Positions 5,312-6,151 of a stretch of DNA of 6,151 nucleotides are shown piece by piece. Origin of the DNA: Clostridia bacterium. Its GTDB lineage: Bacteria > Bacillota_A > Clostridia > Oscillospirales > CAG-272. The stretch lies in assembly GCA_017462445.1 (NCBI GenBank), contig JAFTRB010000051.1:1-6151 (forward strand). The letters are read 5' to 3'. The notes beneath the pieces are model-generated. The model did not search any database. It saw nothing but the letters and a program-made list of their open reading frames with translations, and was not told the origin of the DNA. Within the stretch, counting starts at the first letter, position 1, and every line of letters begins with the position of its first letter. A program made the position numbers and the translations under genes.

Positions 5312-6151
5312 AAAAGCTGATATGTATCCTTCTGTCGCTCTCTCTTCTTCTTACAATGCTCCTCGCGCTTACCTCCTGCGACGAGACTCTCGCCCCCTTC
5401 GAGCTTCCCGAAGCAGGTATATTGGATACCGACCGCTTCGAGATAACCTTCTGGGCAAAGAATGATACCAACATCGACCAGGTAAATGTCTACAAAAAGG
5501 CAATAGCCGACTTCGAGGCGCTCTATCCCAATATAAAGGTTAATCTTAAGCTCTACACCGATTATTCCCGAATTTACCAGGATGTTATAACCAATATCTC
5601 CACCGGCACAACTCCAAATGTCTGCATCACCTACCCCGACCATATAGCAACCTATATGACAGGCGATAATGTGGTTGTACCCCTTGATGAGCTTATCAAG
5701 GATGAAAAATACGGTCTTGGAGGCTCGCTTCTTCGCTTTGACGGACCGACCGAGGACAGCATTGTAAAGAAGTTCCTCGACGAGGGAAAAATCGACGGAG
5801 TTCAATACGCTCTGCCCTTTATGCGCTCCACCGAGGCAATCTACATCAACAAGACCTCTGTGGAGGCTCTCGGCTACACCGTTCCGGATATCCTCACCTG
5901 GGACTTTATGTTCGAGGTTGCCGAGGCGGCAATGGAGAAGGACGAGGAGGGCAACTTCAAGGTCAACGGTCAGAATGTCCTTATCCCAATCATCTACAAG
6001 TCCACCGACAATATGATGATTTCTATGCTCGAGCAGCTTGGCGCTCCCTATTCCACCGCCGAGGGTGACATTCTTGCCTTCAACGATACCACCACCGACC
6101 TTCTTCTTGAAATCTATGACCACGCCTACACCAGGGCGTTCTCCACCTTCA
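5308..6151 (+). CDS. Sugar-binding lipoprotein of the ABC importer (3' truncated)
   Basis: The first 281 residues of an extracellular solute-binding protein (family 1) are visible; the frame is open to the window edge, and such proteins usually have about 400-550 residues. It should be anchored outside the membrane, capture the sugar and deliver it to the permeases. The N-terminus has MKK, a hydrophobic stretch (4-20) and a lipobox LTSC (21-24), so C24 is the likely lipidated residue. The mature part shows the family pattern: FEITFWAKND (44-53), YKKAIADFEALYPNIKV (62-78), TGTTPNVCITYPD (99-111), VVPLDELI (123-130), GVQYALPFMRSTEAIYINK (164-182), then LTWDFMFEVAEA (196-207). The start overlaps the preceding stop by 4 nt and has AGGAGG at 5293-5298. 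It is the last importer gene seen; further operon genes may follow off the right edge. The ligand is unknown, but a beta-L-arabinofuranose-containing oligosaccharide fits the neighbouring glycosidase. Confidence 0.93.
   Translation, partial: MKKLICILLSLSLLLTMLLALTSCDETLAPFELPEAGILDTDRFEITFWAKNDTNIDQVNVYKKAIADFEALYPNIKVNLKLYTDYSRIYQDVITNISTGTTPNVCITYPDHIATYMTGDNVVVPLDELIKDEKYGLGGSLLRFDGPTEDSIVKKFLDEGKIDGVQYALPFMRSTEAIYINKTSVEALGYTVPDILTWDFMFEVAEAAMEKDEEGNFKVNGQNVLIPIIYKSTDNMMISMLEQLGAPYSTAEGDILAFNDTTTDLLLEIYDHAYTRAFSTF

Noticed and set aside
5140..6123. 327-codon minus-strand frame with GTG start
   Set aside because: It is antisense to the binding-protein gene, which has a lipobox signal peptide, family motifs, AGGAGG and a coupled start, and it also crosses the end of the second permease. 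There is no Shine-Dalgarno site at suitable spacing before the GTG. It stands out only because the real gene is cut by the window edge.
1..6151. CRISPR array, tRNA/rRNA gene, insertion sequence or prophage material
   Set aside because: There is no regularly spaced repeat array, tRNA cloverleaf, rRNA-like stretch, transposase frame or terminal inverted repeat. Apart from its two intergenic stretches the window is filled by metabolic and transport genes.

Overview
The window looks like a piece of the chromosome of a Gram-positive, Firmicutes/Clostridia-type bacterium. The clues are strong purine-rich Shine-Dalgarno sites (GGAGGG, AGGGGGG, AGGAGG), sigma-A-like promoters with extended -10 boxes, a lipoprotein-type solute-binding protein, AT-rich intergenic DNA around moderate-GC genes, and free use of ATA and AGG codons. 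No rRNA or other taxonomic marker is present, so the assignment is an inference. A gut or plant-polymer-degrading member is plausible.

Region by region: positions 1-159 are non-coding and hold a short palindrome, a 15-bp tandem duplication and a strong intrinsic-terminator hairpin. Positions 160-2121 on the minus strand encode a 653-residue cytoplasmic DUF1680/GH127-type glycosidase, a likely beta-L-arabinofuranosidase. Positions 2122-2430 are a divergent intergenic region with one good promoter facing each way and a GC-rich island of about 100 bp between them. From 2431 to the right edge runs a tightly packed plus-strand operon for a carbohydrate ABC importer of the CUT1 type: MalK/MsmX/UgpC-like ATPase (2431-3540), first permease (3544-4434), second permease (4448-5311) and a lipid-anchored substrate-binding protein (5308 to beyond 6151, cut by the window edge).

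The likely joint function is capture of a plant-derived oligosaccharide or glycoside by the binding protein, ATP-driven import through the two permeases, and cytoplasmic removal of a terminal beta-L-arabinofuranose (or related sugar) by the divergently transcribed GH127-type enzyme. The glycosidase has no signal peptide, which fits hydrolysis after import. The substrate is inferred from family and context only. No transcription regulator is encoded in the window.

Nothing here demands a wholly new type of system. The points most worth a second look are the cysteine-rich active-site region of the glycosidase, the GC-rich island between the divergent promoters, and the complete importer with its own ATPase listed first and its binding protein last.
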